Below, piece by piece: positions 8,872 to 18,022 of a stretch of DNA of 64,000 nucleotides (positions are counted from its first letter, which is position 1; each line of letters begins with the position of its first letter). Origin of the DNA: Porphyrobacter sp. (lineage in GTDB: Bacteria; Pseudomonadota; Alphaproteobacteria; Sphingomonadales; Sphingomonadaceae); the NCBI GenBank assembly GCA_016125555.1, contig WGLN01000011.1, forward strand, positions 186,001 to 250,000, written 5' to 3'. Position numbers and translations under genes: made by a program. The notes beneath the pieces were generated by a model. That model was not told the DNA's origin. It saw nothing but the letters and a program-made list of their open reading frames with translations, and made no database searches.

Positions 8872-9522
8872 ATGATGTTTCGCACCCGTGCCCTTCCTGT
8901 GATTGCCGCCGTCGCCGCGCTGGCGGGTTGCGCCAAAGAGGGCGAGCTGGTGCTCGACCAAGGCGTGGGCATCACCTCGGTGCTGACCACCTGCCCGGCC
9001 GTCGGAATCCCCGACTACACCGGCGATATCACCACCTTCCGCCCGGGCGAGGACCGCAGCACCGCCAGCCTCGATGTGACCGCGGCGATGACCGACCTTC
9101 GTTCGACCTGCAACGACAGCGGCGATCAGGTCTACACCGAGGCCACCTTCGAGGTGCACGCGCGCCGCACCGACACGCGCGGTGCGCGCAGCGTGACGCT
9201 GCCCTATTTCGTCACCGTTCTGCGTGGCGGCAGCGCCGTCGTCAGCAAGCGGGTCGGCGAGGTCACGCTCAGCTTTGCCGATGGCGAGGAGCGCGCGGTC
9301 GCGACCGCCAAGGCGGGTTCCTACGTCAACCGCGCCGATGCCTCGCTGCCCGATGACATCCGCGAGAAGATCACCCGCAAGCGCCGCGCGGGCGATGTCG
9401 ACGCCGCGCTCGACCCGCTCGCCGATCCGGACGTCAAGGCGGCCATCGCCCGCACCCGGTTCGAGATGCTGCTGGGCTTCCAGCTCACCGAGGACCAGCT
9501 GGCCTACAACGTGAGGCGGTGA
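8872..9522 (+). CDS. Hypothetical lipoprotein
   Basis: About 216 residues with a lipoprotein signal: MMFRTRALPVIAAVAALAGC, with the lipobox cysteine at residue 20. The start is one of two adjacent ATG codons at 8872 and 8875; an upstream ATG at 8821 would place 17 extra residues before the signal and is less likely. The mature part has two cysteines (TTCPAVG and STCNDSG) and a beta-rich central region. No known domain was recognised. Similar unnamed proteins are carried by relatives, so it is probably a conserved envelope lipoprotein. Confidence 0.8.
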   Translation: MMFRTRALPVIAAVAALAGCAKEGELVLDQGVGITSVLTTCPAVGIPDYTGDITTFRPGEDRSTASLDVTAAMTDLRSTCNDSGDQVYTEATFEVHARRTDTRGARSVTLPYFVTVLRGGSAVVSKRVGEVTLSFADGEERAVATAKAGSYVNRADASLPDDIREKITRKRRAGDVDAALDPLADPDVKAAIARTRFEMLLGFQLTEDQLAYNVRR

Positions 9523-9579
9523 CCGGTCGCTCCCTTCCGGAGCCGTCGACGCCGCATTCTGCTTGAAAACCGCGCGAGT

Positions 9580-9628
9580 CCCCGCGAATGCGGGGGCCTG
9601 TCCAAGAAGGCTCCCGCCTGTGCGGGGG
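9580..9628. repeat. Tandem GC-rich hairpins (REP-like)
   Basis: Two adjacent imperfect palindromes fill the gap before argS. The first is CCCCGC (9580-9585), loop GAAT, GCGGGG (9590-9595). The second is CTCCCGC (9611-9617), loop CTGT, GCGGGGG (9622-9628). They share a stem style and spacing, as in repetitive extragenic palindromes. There is no T-run after either, so a terminator role is not favoured. Confidence 0.6.
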
Positions 9629-9642
9629 CGCACAGGTATAGC

Positions 9643-11391
9643 ATGACCGACACCACGACCCTCTATGCCGCCCATGCGGCGCTGATCGAAACCGTGCTCG
9701 ACGCGCTCGTCGCGGAGAACGTGCTGCCGCAGGGCACGTCCTACGCCAACGTCACGCTCGAGCCGCCGCGCGATCCGGCGCATGGCGACCTTGCGACCAA
9801 TGCGGCGATGGTGCTCGCCAAGAGTGCGGGCACGAACCCGCGCGCGCTGGCGGAGCGGATCGTCGCGAAGCTCGCTGCCCAGCCGGGCATCGCGGGGGCC
9901 GAGATCGCCGGCCCCGGCTTCATCAACCTGCGGCTCGAGGCCGGGGCGTGGCTCGGCGAATTGCAGGCGATTGCCGCGCTGGGTGCGGATTACGGACGCT
10001 CGGTGATCGGCGCCGGGCGGCGGGTCAATGTCGAATATGTCTCGGCCAACCCCACCGGACCGATGCACATGGGCCATTGCCGCGGCGCGGTGGTGGGCGA
10101 TGCCCTCGCCACGCTGCTCGAATGGGCCGGCCACCAGGTGATCCGCGAATACTACATCAACGACGCGGGCGGACAGGTCGATGTGCTCGCGCGTTCGGCG
10201 CATCTGCGGTATCGCGAGGCGGTCGGCGAGGATATCGGCGAAATCCCGGCGGGACTTTACCCGGGCGACTATCTGAAGCCCGTGGGGGCCGCACTCGCGC
10301 GCGAGCTCGGCGACCGTTTCAGGAATGCGCCCGAGTCCGACTGGCTGCCGATCTTCCGGGCCGAGGCGGTGAGCCGGATGATGGACCTCATCAAGTCCGA
10401 TCTCGCGCTGCTCGGCATCCACCACGATGTATTCGCCTCGGAAGCCGCTCTCCAGGCCGCTGGCAAGCCCGAGGCCGCCGAGGTCTGGCTCCGGGCGCAC
10501 GATCTCGTCTACGACGGGGTGCTCGAGGCGCCCAAGGGCAAGGCCCCCCCCGAGGACTGGGAACCGGTCGAACTGCCGCTGTTCCGCTCGACGCGCTTCG
10601 GTGACGACCAGGACCGCCCGATCAAGAAGTCGAACGGCGCATGGACCTATTTCGGCGCCGATCTCGCCTATCACCTGCAGAAGGCAGAAGGGGCCGACGA
10701 GCTGATCGACATCTGGGGTGCGGATCACGCCGGCACGGTCAAGCGGATCAAGGCCGCGGTCGCAGCGCTGTCCGAAGGGCAGGGCCGCGCGATCCCCTTC
10801 GACGTCAAGCTGGTCCAGATGGTCCAGCTGATGCGCGGCGGCGAGCCCGCCAAGATGTCCAAGCGCTCGGGCAATTTCATCACCATCGCCGATATGGTCG
10901 AGGAAGTGGGCAAGGACGTGGTGCGCTTCACCATGCTGACCCGCAAGCCCGAGGCGCAGATGGAGTTCGACTTCGAGAAGGTGGTCGAAGCTTCGAAGGA
11001 CAATCCCGTCTTCTACGTGCAATATGCCCATGCCCGGATCCGCTCGACGCTAAGGAAGGCCGCCGAGGCCGGCTTCGCACCGTCCGACGCGGCGCTCGAC
11101 CGGCTCGGTGCCGAGGAGCTCGACCTCGTGCGCCGCGCCGCGCAGTTCCCGCGCGAGATCGAGGCCGCGGCCCGCGCGCGCGAACCGCACCGCATCGCCT
11201 TCTACCTCTACGATCTCGCTGCCGATCTCCATTCCTTCTGGAACCTCGGTAATGACCGCGTGGAAAAGCGCTTCATCGTGGAACAGGATGCCGAGGTGAC
11301 CGCGGCGAGGCTTTTCCTCGCGGCGGCAATCGGGCAAGTGATCCGCAATGGTCTCGGCGTGCTTGGCGTCGAGGCGGTCGAGAGCATGTAA
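9643..11391 (+). CDS. argS: Arginyl-tRNA synthetase
   Basis: Class I aminoacyl-tRNA synthetase charging tRNA-Arg; 582 residues, normal length. The HIGH-type signature is MHMGHCRG (about residue 142) within NVEYVSANPTGPMHMGH, and the KMSKS-type loop is AKMSKRSGN (about residue 404). An N-terminal Add1-like tRNA-contact domain (first ~110 residues) and a C-terminal helical anticodon-binding domain (DALRA type, ~460-582) are present. The next gene, a SPOR-domain membrane protein, starts 25 bases downstream and is probably cotranscribed. Confidence 0.97.
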   Translation: MTDTTTLYAAHAALIETVLDALVAENVLPQGTSYANVTLEPPRDPAHGDLATNAAMVLAKSAGTNPRALAERIVAKLAAQPGIAGAEIAGPGFINLRLEAGAWLGELQAIAALGADYGRSVIGAGRRVNVEYVSANPTGPMHMGHCRGAVVGDALATLLEWAGHQVIREYYINDAGGQVDVLARSAHLRYREAVGEDIGEIPAGLYPGDYLKPVGAALARELGDRFRNAPESDWLPIFRAEAVSRMMDLIKSDLALLGIHHDVFASEAALQAAGKPEAAEVWLRAHDLVYDGVLEAPKGKAPPEDWEPVELPLFRSTRFGDDQDRPIKKSNGAWTYFGADLAYHLQKAEGADELIDIWGADHAGTVKRIKAAVAALSEGQGRAIPFDVKLVQMVQLMRGGEPAKMSKRSGNFITIADMVEEVGKDVVRFTMLTRKPEAQMEFDFEKVVEASKDNPVFYVQYAHARIRSTLRKAAEAGFAPSDAALDRLGAEELDLVRRAAQFPREIEAAARAREPHRIAFYLYDLAADLHSFWNLGNDRVEKRFIVEQDAEVTAARLFLAAAIGQVIRNGLGVLGVEAVESM

Positions 11392-11416
11392 TCGCCGGGG
11401 GGCGCGAGGTTTCGTC

Positions 11417-12091
11417 ATGATCGATGCCGAATACGAGGAACTGGATGCGGACGACGGCGAGCTCGATCTCGCCGACACCGACAATCTCCCCTGGCTCGAA
11501 TCCGACGCGGACGAAGAGGACGCGGGCGGGCTCGACATGATGCAGCTCGTGGGCTTCGTCGCGCTGTTGCTTGCGCTGCTTGGCGCAGTGGTGGGCGCAG
11601 TGTGGTATGTCTCGCACAGCACCGCGACCGGTGACGTCGTGGCTGACGGCAGCGTGATCCCCGCCCCCGAAGGACCGATCAAGGAACGCCCCGAGGACCC
11701 GGGCGGCAAGACCTTTGCCGGGACCGGCAATCTGGCGCCCGTGGTGGGCGAGGGCGGGAAGCCCGACGCCGTGGTGGCCGAGCCCGATGCGGCGCCGGCG
11801 ACCAAGCCCGTGCCCGTCGCCTCCGCATCGCCCGCCGCTGCTCCGGCTGCGGACACCGCCGGAGTGGGCGTCCAGCTTGCCGCCTATTCTTCGCGCTCGC
11901 GCGCCGAACAGGGCTGGACCGATCTCACCCGTCGCACCGCGACGCTCAACGGCGTCAAGCACCGCGTGGTCGAGGGCAAGGTCGACATCGGCACGGTCTA
12001 CCGGCTCCAGGCGATTGCCGCGACCCGCGCCGAGGCCGAGGCGCTGTGCACCGCGCTCAAGTCCGACGGGCTCGATTGCCAGGTCAAATAG
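11417..12091 (+). CDS. SPOR-domain inner-membrane protein
   Basis: 224 residues with a very acidic cytoplasmic head (YEELDADDGELDLADTD), one membrane helix (about residues 43-66, VGFVALLLALLGAVVGAVWY), a Pro/Ala-rich periplasmic linker and a C-terminal SPOR domain (~148-222, beginning GVQLAAYSSRSRAEQGW). SPOR domains bind denuded septal glycan, so the protein is probably recruited to the division site; its partner is unknown. It lies between argS and nagZ, consistent with a wall-related role. Confidence 0.85.
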   Translation: MIDAEYEELDADDGELDLADTDNLPWLESDADEEDAGGLDMMQLVGFVALLLALLGAVVGAVWYVSHSTATGDVVADGSVIPAPEGPIKERPEDPGGKTFAGTGNLAPVVGEGGKPDAVVAEPDAAPATKPVPVASASPAAAPAADTAGVGVQLAAYSSRSRAEQGWTDLTRRTATLNGVKHRVVEGKVDIGTVYRLQAIAATRAEAEALCTALKSDGLDCQVK

Positions 12092-12170
12092 GCCGCCCGG
12101 CGGGCGCTTTTCCCCGTTGCGGATGCTGGTGGCGCTTGCCTGACGCGGGCGGGCCTGCGAACCTTGGAGC

Positions 12171-13193
12171 ATGATTCCGGCGATCTTCGGCCTCAGCGGC
12201 GCGCATCTCACCGCCGACGAACGCGCCTTCTTCCGCGAGGCCGATCCTGCGGGCTACATCCTGTTCGGCCGCAACTGCGTGGACCCCGAGCAGCTGCGCG
12301 CGCTGACCGACGATCTCAGGAGCATCCACGGGCGCGATCACCTGCTGGTCTCGATCGACCAGGAAGGCGGCCGCGTCGCCCGGCTGCGCCCGCCGCACTG
12401 GTCGGCCTATCCCGCGGGAGAGGCCTTCGCGAGGCTCTATGACATGGCGCCGGCGAGCGCGATCGCGGCGGCGCGGGCCAATGCCACCGCGATGGCGCTC
12501 GAGCTGTCGGCGATGGGCATCACGGTCGATTACCACCCGCCGCTCGATCTCAGGGTGCCCGGCGCCCACGACGTGATCGGCGACCGCGCCTTCGGGGCCG
12601 AGCCGATGCAGGTCGCGGCGATCGGGCGCGCGGTGCTCGAAGGGCTGGCGGCAGGGGGCGTCACCGGCTGCATCAAGCACATGCCGGGCCATGGGCGCAC
12701 CGATGTCGACACCCACAAGGCGCTGCCCACTGTCAGCGCCGGGTCCGAGGAGCTGGAAGCCGACCTCGCCCCGTTCCGCACGCTTTCCCATGCGAAGATC
12801 GGGATGACCGGCCACCTGCTGTTCCCGGTCTGGGATGCCGAAAACCCGGCCACGCTTTCGCCCACCATCATCGCCGAGGTGATCCGCGGGAAGATCGGCT
12901 TTGAAGGCCTGCTGCTCACCGATGATATCGACATGGAGGCGCTGGGCGGCACCATTCCCGAACGCGCCGCGCGCGCCCATGCGGCGGGGTGCGACGTCGT
13001 CCTCAACTGCTGGGCGAAGATGAAGGACATGGAGGGCATCTGCAACGTGCTGCCCGCCATGTCGGAGGCGACTTCCGCGCGGCTCGATGCGGCGCTGGCG
13101 GACACCCGGGTCATCCCCTCGCTCCCGGCGGAACAGGGCGCGTTTCTCGCCAGGCGCGAAGCGCTTCTGGCGCTCGCGGGGACAACGGCATGA
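12171..13193 (+). CDS. nagZ: Beta-N-acetylhexosaminidase (NagZ, glycoside hydrolase family 3)
   Basis: Cytoplasmic enzyme that removes GlcNAc from anhydro-muropeptides in peptidoglycan recycling. The GH3 signature is SIDQEGGRVARL; the family's catalytic His loop is KHMPGHGRTDVDTH; the nucleophile Asp lies in LLTDDIDMEAL. Length is 340 residues, typical of NagZ. Its stop overlaps the scpA start (ATGA at 13190), so it heads a coupled nagZ-scpA-scpB set. Confidence 0.95.
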   Translation: MIPAIFGLSGAHLTADERAFFREADPAGYILFGRNCVDPEQLRALTDDLRSIHGRDHLLVSIDQEGGRVARLRPPHWSAYPAGEAFARLYDMAPASAIAAARANATAMALELSAMGITVDYHPPLDLRVPGAHDVIGDRAFGAEPMQVAAIGRAVLEGLAAGGVTGCIKHMPGHGRTDVDTHKALPTVSAGSEELEADLAPFRTLSHAKIGMTGHLLFPVWDAENPATLSPTIIAEVIRGKIGFEGLLLTDDIDMEALGGTIPERAARAHAAGCDVVLNCWAKMKDMEGICNVLPAMSEATSARLDAALADTRVIPSLPAEQGAFLARREALLALAGTTA

Positions 13194-13978
13194 ACGCGCC
13201 TGAGGAGCCTTTCATGTTCCCGCCCGAATCCGCCAGGGCGGATAGCGATGCGCTCTATCTCGCGCTCGACGGGTGGGAGGGGCCGCTCGACCTGCTGCTC
13301 GACCTCGCGCGGCGGCAAAAGGTCGACCTGCGCCAGATCTCGATCCTCGCGCTGGTCGACCAATATCTCGGCTATATCGAGCGCGCTGGGGCGCTGAAGC
13401 TGGAACTGGCCGCCGATTACCTCGTGATGGCGGCGTGGCTGGCCTATCTCAAGTCGGCGCTGCTGCTTCCGAAGGAGGAGCAGGAGGACCCTTCGCCAGA
13501 GGAACTCGCGCTGCGCCTGCAACTGCGGTTGCAACGCCTCGGCGCGATGCGCGAGGCGGCGGCGCGGCTGATGGGGCGCGACCGGATCGGGCGCGACGTG
13601 TTCCTGAGGGGCGCGCCCGAGGGCCTCAGGACCGATCGCAAGACGGTGTGGCGCAGCGACATGTTCGCGCTGATCCAGGCCTACGGGCAGGTCAAGGCGC
13701 GCACCGCCCCGCGCATCTACCATGTGGCCAACCGGCCGGTGATGACACTGGACAGCGCCCTTGAAAGGGTGTCCGCGATGCTCGGCGTGACGCTCGAATG
13801 GATGGAAATCCGAGACTTTCTGCCGCCCCATGCCTCGCCCGAGCTGAAGCGCTCGGCGCTCGCATCGAGCTTTGTCGCGGCCCTCGAATTGGCCAAGCGC
13901 GGCACGGCGGAGCTCGATCAGGAGGGCACCTTCGCCCCCTTGCGCATCCGGCGTCTGAAGGCCGGCGCCGCGGCATGA
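13190..13978 (+). CDS. scpA: Segregation and condensation protein A
   Basis: Kleisin subunit that bridges the SMC ATPase heads with ScpB. The 262-residue protein shows the N-terminal kleisin signature WEGPLDLLLDLARRQKVDL and a C-terminal winged-helix segment (SLERV-type region near residue 195 onward). The ATG at 13190 overlaps the nagZ stop (ATGA) and its own stop overlaps scpB (ATGA at 13975), so the three genes are translationally coupled. Confidence 0.95.
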   Translation: MNAPEEPFMFPPESARADSDALYLALDGWEGPLDLLLDLARRQKVDLRQISILALVDQYLGYIERAGALKLELAADYLVMAAWLAYLKSALLLPKEEQEDPSPEELALRLQLRLQRLGAMREAAARLMGRDRIGRDVFLRGAPEGLRTDRKTVWRSDMFALIQAYGQVKARTAPRIYHVANRPVMTLDSALERVSAMLGVTLEWMEIRDFLPPHASPELKRSALASSFVAALELAKRGTAELDQEGTFAPLRIRRLKAGAAA

Positions 13979-14631
13979 GCGATCAGCCCGGCACGCTCGA
14001 ACGCGCTGTCGAGGCGACTTTGTTCGCCGCCGAGGAGCCGATGAGCGTCGAGGCGCTCGCCGCGCATCTCGGCGGATTGGAGCCTGCCGAGGTGCGCGAG
14101 GCCCTGTCCGTGCTGCAGAGCCACTACATCGCGCGCGGCATCCACCTCGTCGAGCGGGGCGGGCGCTGGCATTTCGAAACCGCGCCCGATCTTGCCCATC
14201 TGCTGCGCCGCGAGAAGGAACAGGTGCGCCGTTTGAGCCGCGCCGCGACCGAGGTGCTCGCGATCATCGCCTATCACGAGCCGGTCAGCCGCGCGGAGAT
14301 CGAATCGATCCGCGGGGTGCAGACCAGCGCAGGCACGCTCGACGTGCTGATGGAGGCGGGCTGGGTGCGTCCTGCGGGCCGCCGCGAGGTGCCCGGCCGT
14401 CCGGTGATCTACGCCACCACGCCCGATTTCCTCGACCATTTCGGGCTCGAGAGCCGCCGCGACCTGCCCGGCATCGACGAATTGCGCGCCGCCGGGCTGC
14501 TCGACCCCGTCGACGAGGCGATGGAGGCGGCGATGGGCGGAATGGGGCGCTTCGACCCGGATGATGACGCCGACGATGCGACCGACGCGGACGAGGATGA
14601 CGGCGAGGACGAAGGTTTCGCGCTCCCCTGA
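13975..14631 (+). CDS. scpB: Segregation and condensation protein B
   Basis: Winged-helix partner of ScpA in the SMC condensin. The 218-residue protein contains the two ScpB winged-helix domains; the second has TEVLAIIAYHEPVSRAEIES and RGVQTSAGTLDVLMEAGWV. The last ~25 residues form a highly acidic Asp/Glu tail not needed for the fold. It starts at the ATGA overlap with scpA. tatA begins 93 bases later. Confidence 0.95.
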   Translation: MSDQPGTLERAVEATLFAAEEPMSVEALAAHLGGLEPAEVREALSVLQSHYIARGIHLVERGGRWHFETAPDLAHLLRREKEQVRRLSRAATEVLAIIAYHEPVSRAEIESIRGVQTSAGTLDVLMEAGWVRPAGRREVPGRPVIYATTPDFLDHFGLESRRDLPGIDELRAAGLLDPVDEAMEAAMGGMGRFDPDDDADDATDADEDDGEDEGFALP

Positions 14632-14690
14632 CGTTGGCACATTCGTCGCATAGCGCCTTCAGGCGGGTGGCATCGCGGCGCCAAGGCTCC

Positions 14691-14696
14691 TATATA
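14691..14696 (+). promoter_or_regulatory. Possible -10 element of a tat promoter
   Basis: TATATA lies 28 bases before the tatA ATG in an otherwise very GC-rich gap after scpB. No convincing -35 hexamer was seen at the right distance, so this is a weak suggestion that tatABC has its own promoter in addition to read-through from scpB. Confidence 0.3.
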
Positions 14697-14724
14697 GGGG
14701 TCACCACCAAAGAGAGTCTTCCCC

Positions 14725-14961
14725 ATGAATGTCGGTATCTGGCAAATCCTCATCGTCGCCCTCGTTGTCCTCGTGCTGTTCGGGCGCGGGCGAATCTCGG
14801 AAATGATGGGCGATTTCGGCAAGGGCATCTCGAGCTTCAAGCAGGGGATGAACGAAGGGAGCGACACCGCGCCCAAGGCCCGGATCGAGCCCCCGGCCGC
14901 CGCGCCCACCTCGGCCGAGTCGCCCGCGCCTGCCGAAAAGAACGACACGACCGGCGCGTGA
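14725..14961 (+). CDS. tatA: Sec-independent translocase subunit TatA
   Basis: Pore-forming subunit of the twin-arginine export pathway. The 78-residue protein has one N-terminal membrane helix (about residues 4-21, [17 protein letters not shown]) followed by the amphipathic helix with [12 protein letters not shown]. The tail is Pro/Ala-rich. An AGAGAG-type ribosome site precedes the ATG. It is followed by tatB and tatC in the usual order. Confidence 0.95.
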   Translation: MNVGIWQILIVALVVLVLFGRGRISEMMGDFGKGISSFKQGMNEGSDTAPKARIEPPAAAPTSAESPAPAEKNDTTGA

Positions 14962-14997
14962 TCGCGCCTTGAAGGAGGCGGCAGAGCCGCTCCAGAC

Positions 14998-15426
14998 ATG
15001 TTCGATATCGGTGCCGGAGAACTGCTGGTCATCATCATCGTCGCGGTCGTCGTGATCGGGCCGAAGGACTTGCCGCTGGCGATGCGCACCGCAGGGCGCT
15101 GGATCGGCCAGATGCGGCGCGTCTCCGCCCATTTCCGCTCGGGCATCGACGCCATGGTGCGCGAGGCCGAACTGGAGGAAATGGAAAAGAAGTGGAAGGC
15201 GCAGAACGAGGAAATCATGCGCCGCTCCGCCGCCCTGACCGAAGCCGAGGCGGGCACCCCGGTGATGACCGGCCCGCCCCCGACAGACGCGGCACAGGAT
15301 GCGCCCCCTGCGCCCCCTGCGCCCCCGCCCGCTTCCCCCGACGCGCCGCCCGTCGCTCCCGCGACCAGGCCGCTCGCGCAATCTCCGGCGCCCGAGCCGG
15401 CCGCGAAAAGCGACTCCGATGTTTGA
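14998..15426 (+). CDS. tatB: Sec-independent translocase subunit TatB
   Basis: Receptor subunit that works with TatC to bind twin-arginine signals. The 142 residues begin MFDIGAGELLVIIIVAVVVI, then GPKDLPLAMRTAGRW and a long charged amphipathic helix. The last third is a Pro/Ala-rich tail in which a 9-base unit is repeated three times in tandem (15301-15327). Its stop overlaps the tatC start by eight bases. Confidence 0.94.
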   Translation: MFDIGAGELLVIIIVAVVVIGPKDLPLAMRTAGRWIGQMRRVSAHFRSGIDAMVREAELEEMEKKWKAQNEEIMRRSAALTEAEAGTPVMTGPPPTDAAQDAPPAPPAPPPASPDAPPVAPATRPLAQSPAPEPAAKSDSDV

Positions 15427-16228
15427 GATCAAGGATCTCGACGAGACCCGCCAGCCGCTGCTCGACCACCTGATCGAGCTGCGCACCCGCGTCATCCGCT
15501 CGCTGCTGGCGCTGGCGGTGGGCTTTGCCGTGTGCTTCTACTTCGCCGACGAGATTCTCGGCTTCCTCGTCTGGCCGCTCGAACGCGCCTTTCCCGAAGG
15601 GCAGGGCCAGCTGATCTTCACCCAGCTGCCGGAAGTGTTCTTCGTCGAGCTGAAGGTGGCGCTGTTCGGCGGCTTTCTCGTCAGCTTCCCGGTGATCGCC
15701 AACCAGCTGTGGGCCTTCATCGCGCCGGGCCTCTACGCGCGTGAGAAGAAGGCTTTCCTTCCATTCCTGCTGGCCACGCCGGTGCTGTTCCTGTCGGGCG
15801 CGGCGCTCGCCTATTTCGTGGTCATGCCGACCGCCTTCACCTTTTTCCTCGGCTATGGCGGCATGGCGGGCGACCTGAAGCTGCAGGCTCTCCCGACCGC
15901 GGGTGACTATCTCAACCTTGTGATGCAGTTCATCCTGGCGTTCGGAATCACTTTCCTGCTGCCGGTGCTGCTGCTGCTTCTCCACCGTGCCGGGATCATC
16001 ACCCGTGCGCAGATGGCCGGCGCAAGGCGGTACGTGATCGTCGGCATCTTCGCGCTCAGTGCGGTGGTGACCCCGCCCGATCCCGGCTCGCAGGTGATCC
16101 TCGCGCTGCCGCTGCTCCTGCTGTTCGAGGCATCGCTGCTGATGATGCGCTTTCAGGAAAAGGCCGTGGAGGCCGAGCGCGCGGCGCAGCAGTCGGCCGA
16201 GGAGGCCGAAGGACAGGCGGCGGAGTAG
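15419..16228 (+). CDS. tatC: Sec-independent translocase subunit TatC
   Basis: Polytopic core receptor of the Tat translocase; 269 residues with six predicted membrane helices. The conserved cytoplasmic N-terminus reads LLDHLIELRTRVIRSL, and the conserved FVVMPTAFTFFL and SAVVTPPDPGSQ segments are present. The ATG at 15419 overlaps the end of tatB. The C-terminal ~25 residues form an Ala/Glu-rich tail. The convergent amidohydrolase gene ends immediately after tatC, with no intervening terminator seen. Confidence 0.96.
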   Translation: MFEIKDLDETRQPLLDHLIELRTRVIRSLLALAVGFAVCFYFADEILGFLVWPLERAFPEGQGQLIFTQLPEVFFVELKVALFGGFLVSFPVIANQLWAFIAPGLYAREKKAFLPFLLATPVLFLSGAALAYFVVMPTAFTFFLGYGGMAGDLKLQALPTAGDYLNLVMQFILAFGITFLLPVLLLLLHRAGIITRAQMAGARRYVIVGIFALSAVVTPPDPGSQVILALPLLLLFEASLLMMRFQEKAVEAERAAQQSAEEAEGQAAE

Positions 16229-17887
16229 TCACTCCCCGCGCACCTTCACCCCCCCGATCCACACGCCAAAGATCTTCGTTTCGCGGATCTGCTCGGGCGA
16301 GCTGAACAGCGGGTCGCGGTCGACCAGCAGGAAATCGGCGCGCTCGCCCGGCAACAGCCGCCCGAAACGCCCTTCGGCAAACTCGGCGAAAGCGGCATCT
16401 GCGGTGTATCCGGCAAGCGCCTGTTCGCGGCTCACCGTCTCCTGCGGGAACCACCCGCCGAAGGGCTGGCCATTGGCGTCGGTCCGGCTGATTGCAGCGG
16501 CCATCCCGGCCCAGGGATCGGGCGGCTCGACCGGCGCGTCCGAGCCGAACGCCAGCCTTCCGCCGGCATTGAGGACGCTGCGCCACGCATAGGCGCCGGC
16601 GAGCCGATCCGGCCCCAGCCGCGCCTCGGCCATCAGCCGGTCGGAAGTCTGGTGGAGCGGCTGCATCGAGGCGATGATCCCGTGGCGCCCGAGCAGCGGC
16701 AGGTCCTCGGGATCGACGATCTGCGCGTGCTCGATCCGCCAGCGCCGGTCGCCGTCATAGGTTTCAGACAGTTCCTCGATCGCCGAGAGCACCTCGGCAT
16801 TGGCGGCATCGCCGATCGCGTGAACCGCGGTCTGGAAATTGTCCATCGCCGCGCGGCTCATCAGGTTGCGAAGCTGCGCCGGGGTGAGCAGCGGCAATCC
16901 GTGGGTGGCGTGATCGTCGGCATAGGGCTGCTTGAGGTTCGCTCCGCGCGATCCCAGCGCCCCGTCGAGATAGAGCTTGATCCCGCCCATCCTGAGCCGG
17001 TCCTCGTAAAGCCACGGGGTCGGCGCGGAGCCGGCGACCAGTTCGAGCGTTTCGAACGCTCTGGCATAGGACACGATGCGGATTGCAAGGCGTCCGCTGT
17101 CCCCGGCGCGGCGAAAGGTCGTCCAGTCGGCGAGCTGGGTGCCCATGTCGGCGACTGCGGTGACCCCCTTGGAAAGGAACACCTCCTGCGCCTTGGCGAA
17201 GGCGAGGTCGCGGTCTTCGGGCCGCGGCGGAGGCACGACCTTGGCGACCAGCGCATTGGCATTGTCGACGAACACGCCTGCAGGATTGCCCTGCGCATCG
17301 CGGATCACCTTGCCGCCTTCCGGATCGGGGGTCTTCGCGGTCACCCCTGCGGCCGCGATCGCGAGGCTGTTGGCCCAATTGGCGTGATTGTCGGCGCGTT
17401 CGAGCCACACCGGACGATCCGGCACCACCGCGTCGAGCTCGGCGGCGGTGGGGAAGCGCCCGAGGCCCCACTTCTCCTGATTCCAGCCGCGCCCGAGGAT
17501 CCACGGGCGGCCGGGGTTGGCGTCGGCGAAGGCCTTGATCTTCGCCAGCGCATCCTCGAGCGAAGTGGTATCGCTGAGATCGAGCGTCAGCGCCGCGAAG
17601 CCCACGTCCATGACGTGCACGTGCGCGTCGATCATGCCCGGCAGCATCACGCGGCCCTCGCCGTCGAGGCGGTAGTCGACCCGCGGGCGCTCCTCGCCGC
17701 GTTGGAGCACCGCGACCACCTTGCCATCATCGTCATAGACGAGGCCGGTAAAGCGTAGCACTTTCCCGTCCTCGCCGATGGTCACGCCGTCGACATTGTC
17801 GACCAGCGTGTCGGCGAGCGCGGGGGCGGCGAGCGCGAGCGCCGAGGCGGCGGCAAGCGCGGCGGGGAGGGTGCGAAGCATCGTCAT
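16229..17887 (-). CDS. Exported amidohydrolase (YtcJ-like, Amidohydro_3 family)
   Basis: 552-residue metal-dependent hydrolase with a Sec-type signal peptide (LPAALAAASALALAAPALA). Metal-binding features of the amidohydrolase superfamily are visible: HVHV in PGMIDAHVHVMD, the His of AVHAIGDAANA, the His of RIEHAQIV and the Asp of FGSDAPVEPPDPW. Members hydrolyse exocyclic amide or carbamate bonds; the substrate here is unknown. It starts at ATG 17887 (a second ATG lies at 17881), is divergent from ilvA and ends head-to-tail against tatC. Confidence 0.9.
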   Translation of the reverse strand: MTMLRTLPAALAAASALALAAPALADTLVDNVDGVTIGEDGKVLRFTGLVYDDDGKVVAVLQRGEERPRVDYRLDGEGRVMLPGMIDAHVHVMDVGFAALTLDLSDTTSLEDALAKIKAFADANPGRPWILGRGWNQEKWGLGRFPTAAELDAVVPDRPVWLERADNHANWANSLAIAAAGVTAKTPDPEGGKVIRDAQGNPAGVFVDNANALVAKVVPPPRPEDRDLAFAKAQEVFLSKGVTAVADMGTQLADWTTFRRAGDSGRLAIRIVSYARAFETLELVAGSAPTPWLYEDRLRMGGIKLYLDGALGSRGANLKQPYADDHATHGLPLLTPAQLRNLMSRAAMDNFQTAVHAIGDAANAEVLSAIEELSETYDGDRRWRIEHAQIVDPEDLPLLGRHGIIASMQPLHQTSDRLMAEARLGPDRLAGAYAWRSVLNAGGRLAFGSDAPVEPPDPWAGMAAAISRTDANGQPFGGWFPQETVSREQALAGYTADAAFAEFAEGRFGRLLPGERADFLLVDRDPLFSSPEQIRETKIFGVWIGGVKVRGE

Positions 17888-18022
17888 GAGCTGAGGCCCT
17901 AATGCCAATCGCGCGCACTGCCAATCCAAAGACGAGGCCGGCGCGCGGCACGCATTTCTTGGCGCACGCCGCACTCTTTCGAATTGCCCTTGCCGCAACG
18001 TAAGGCTAGCGCGGCGCCCATC

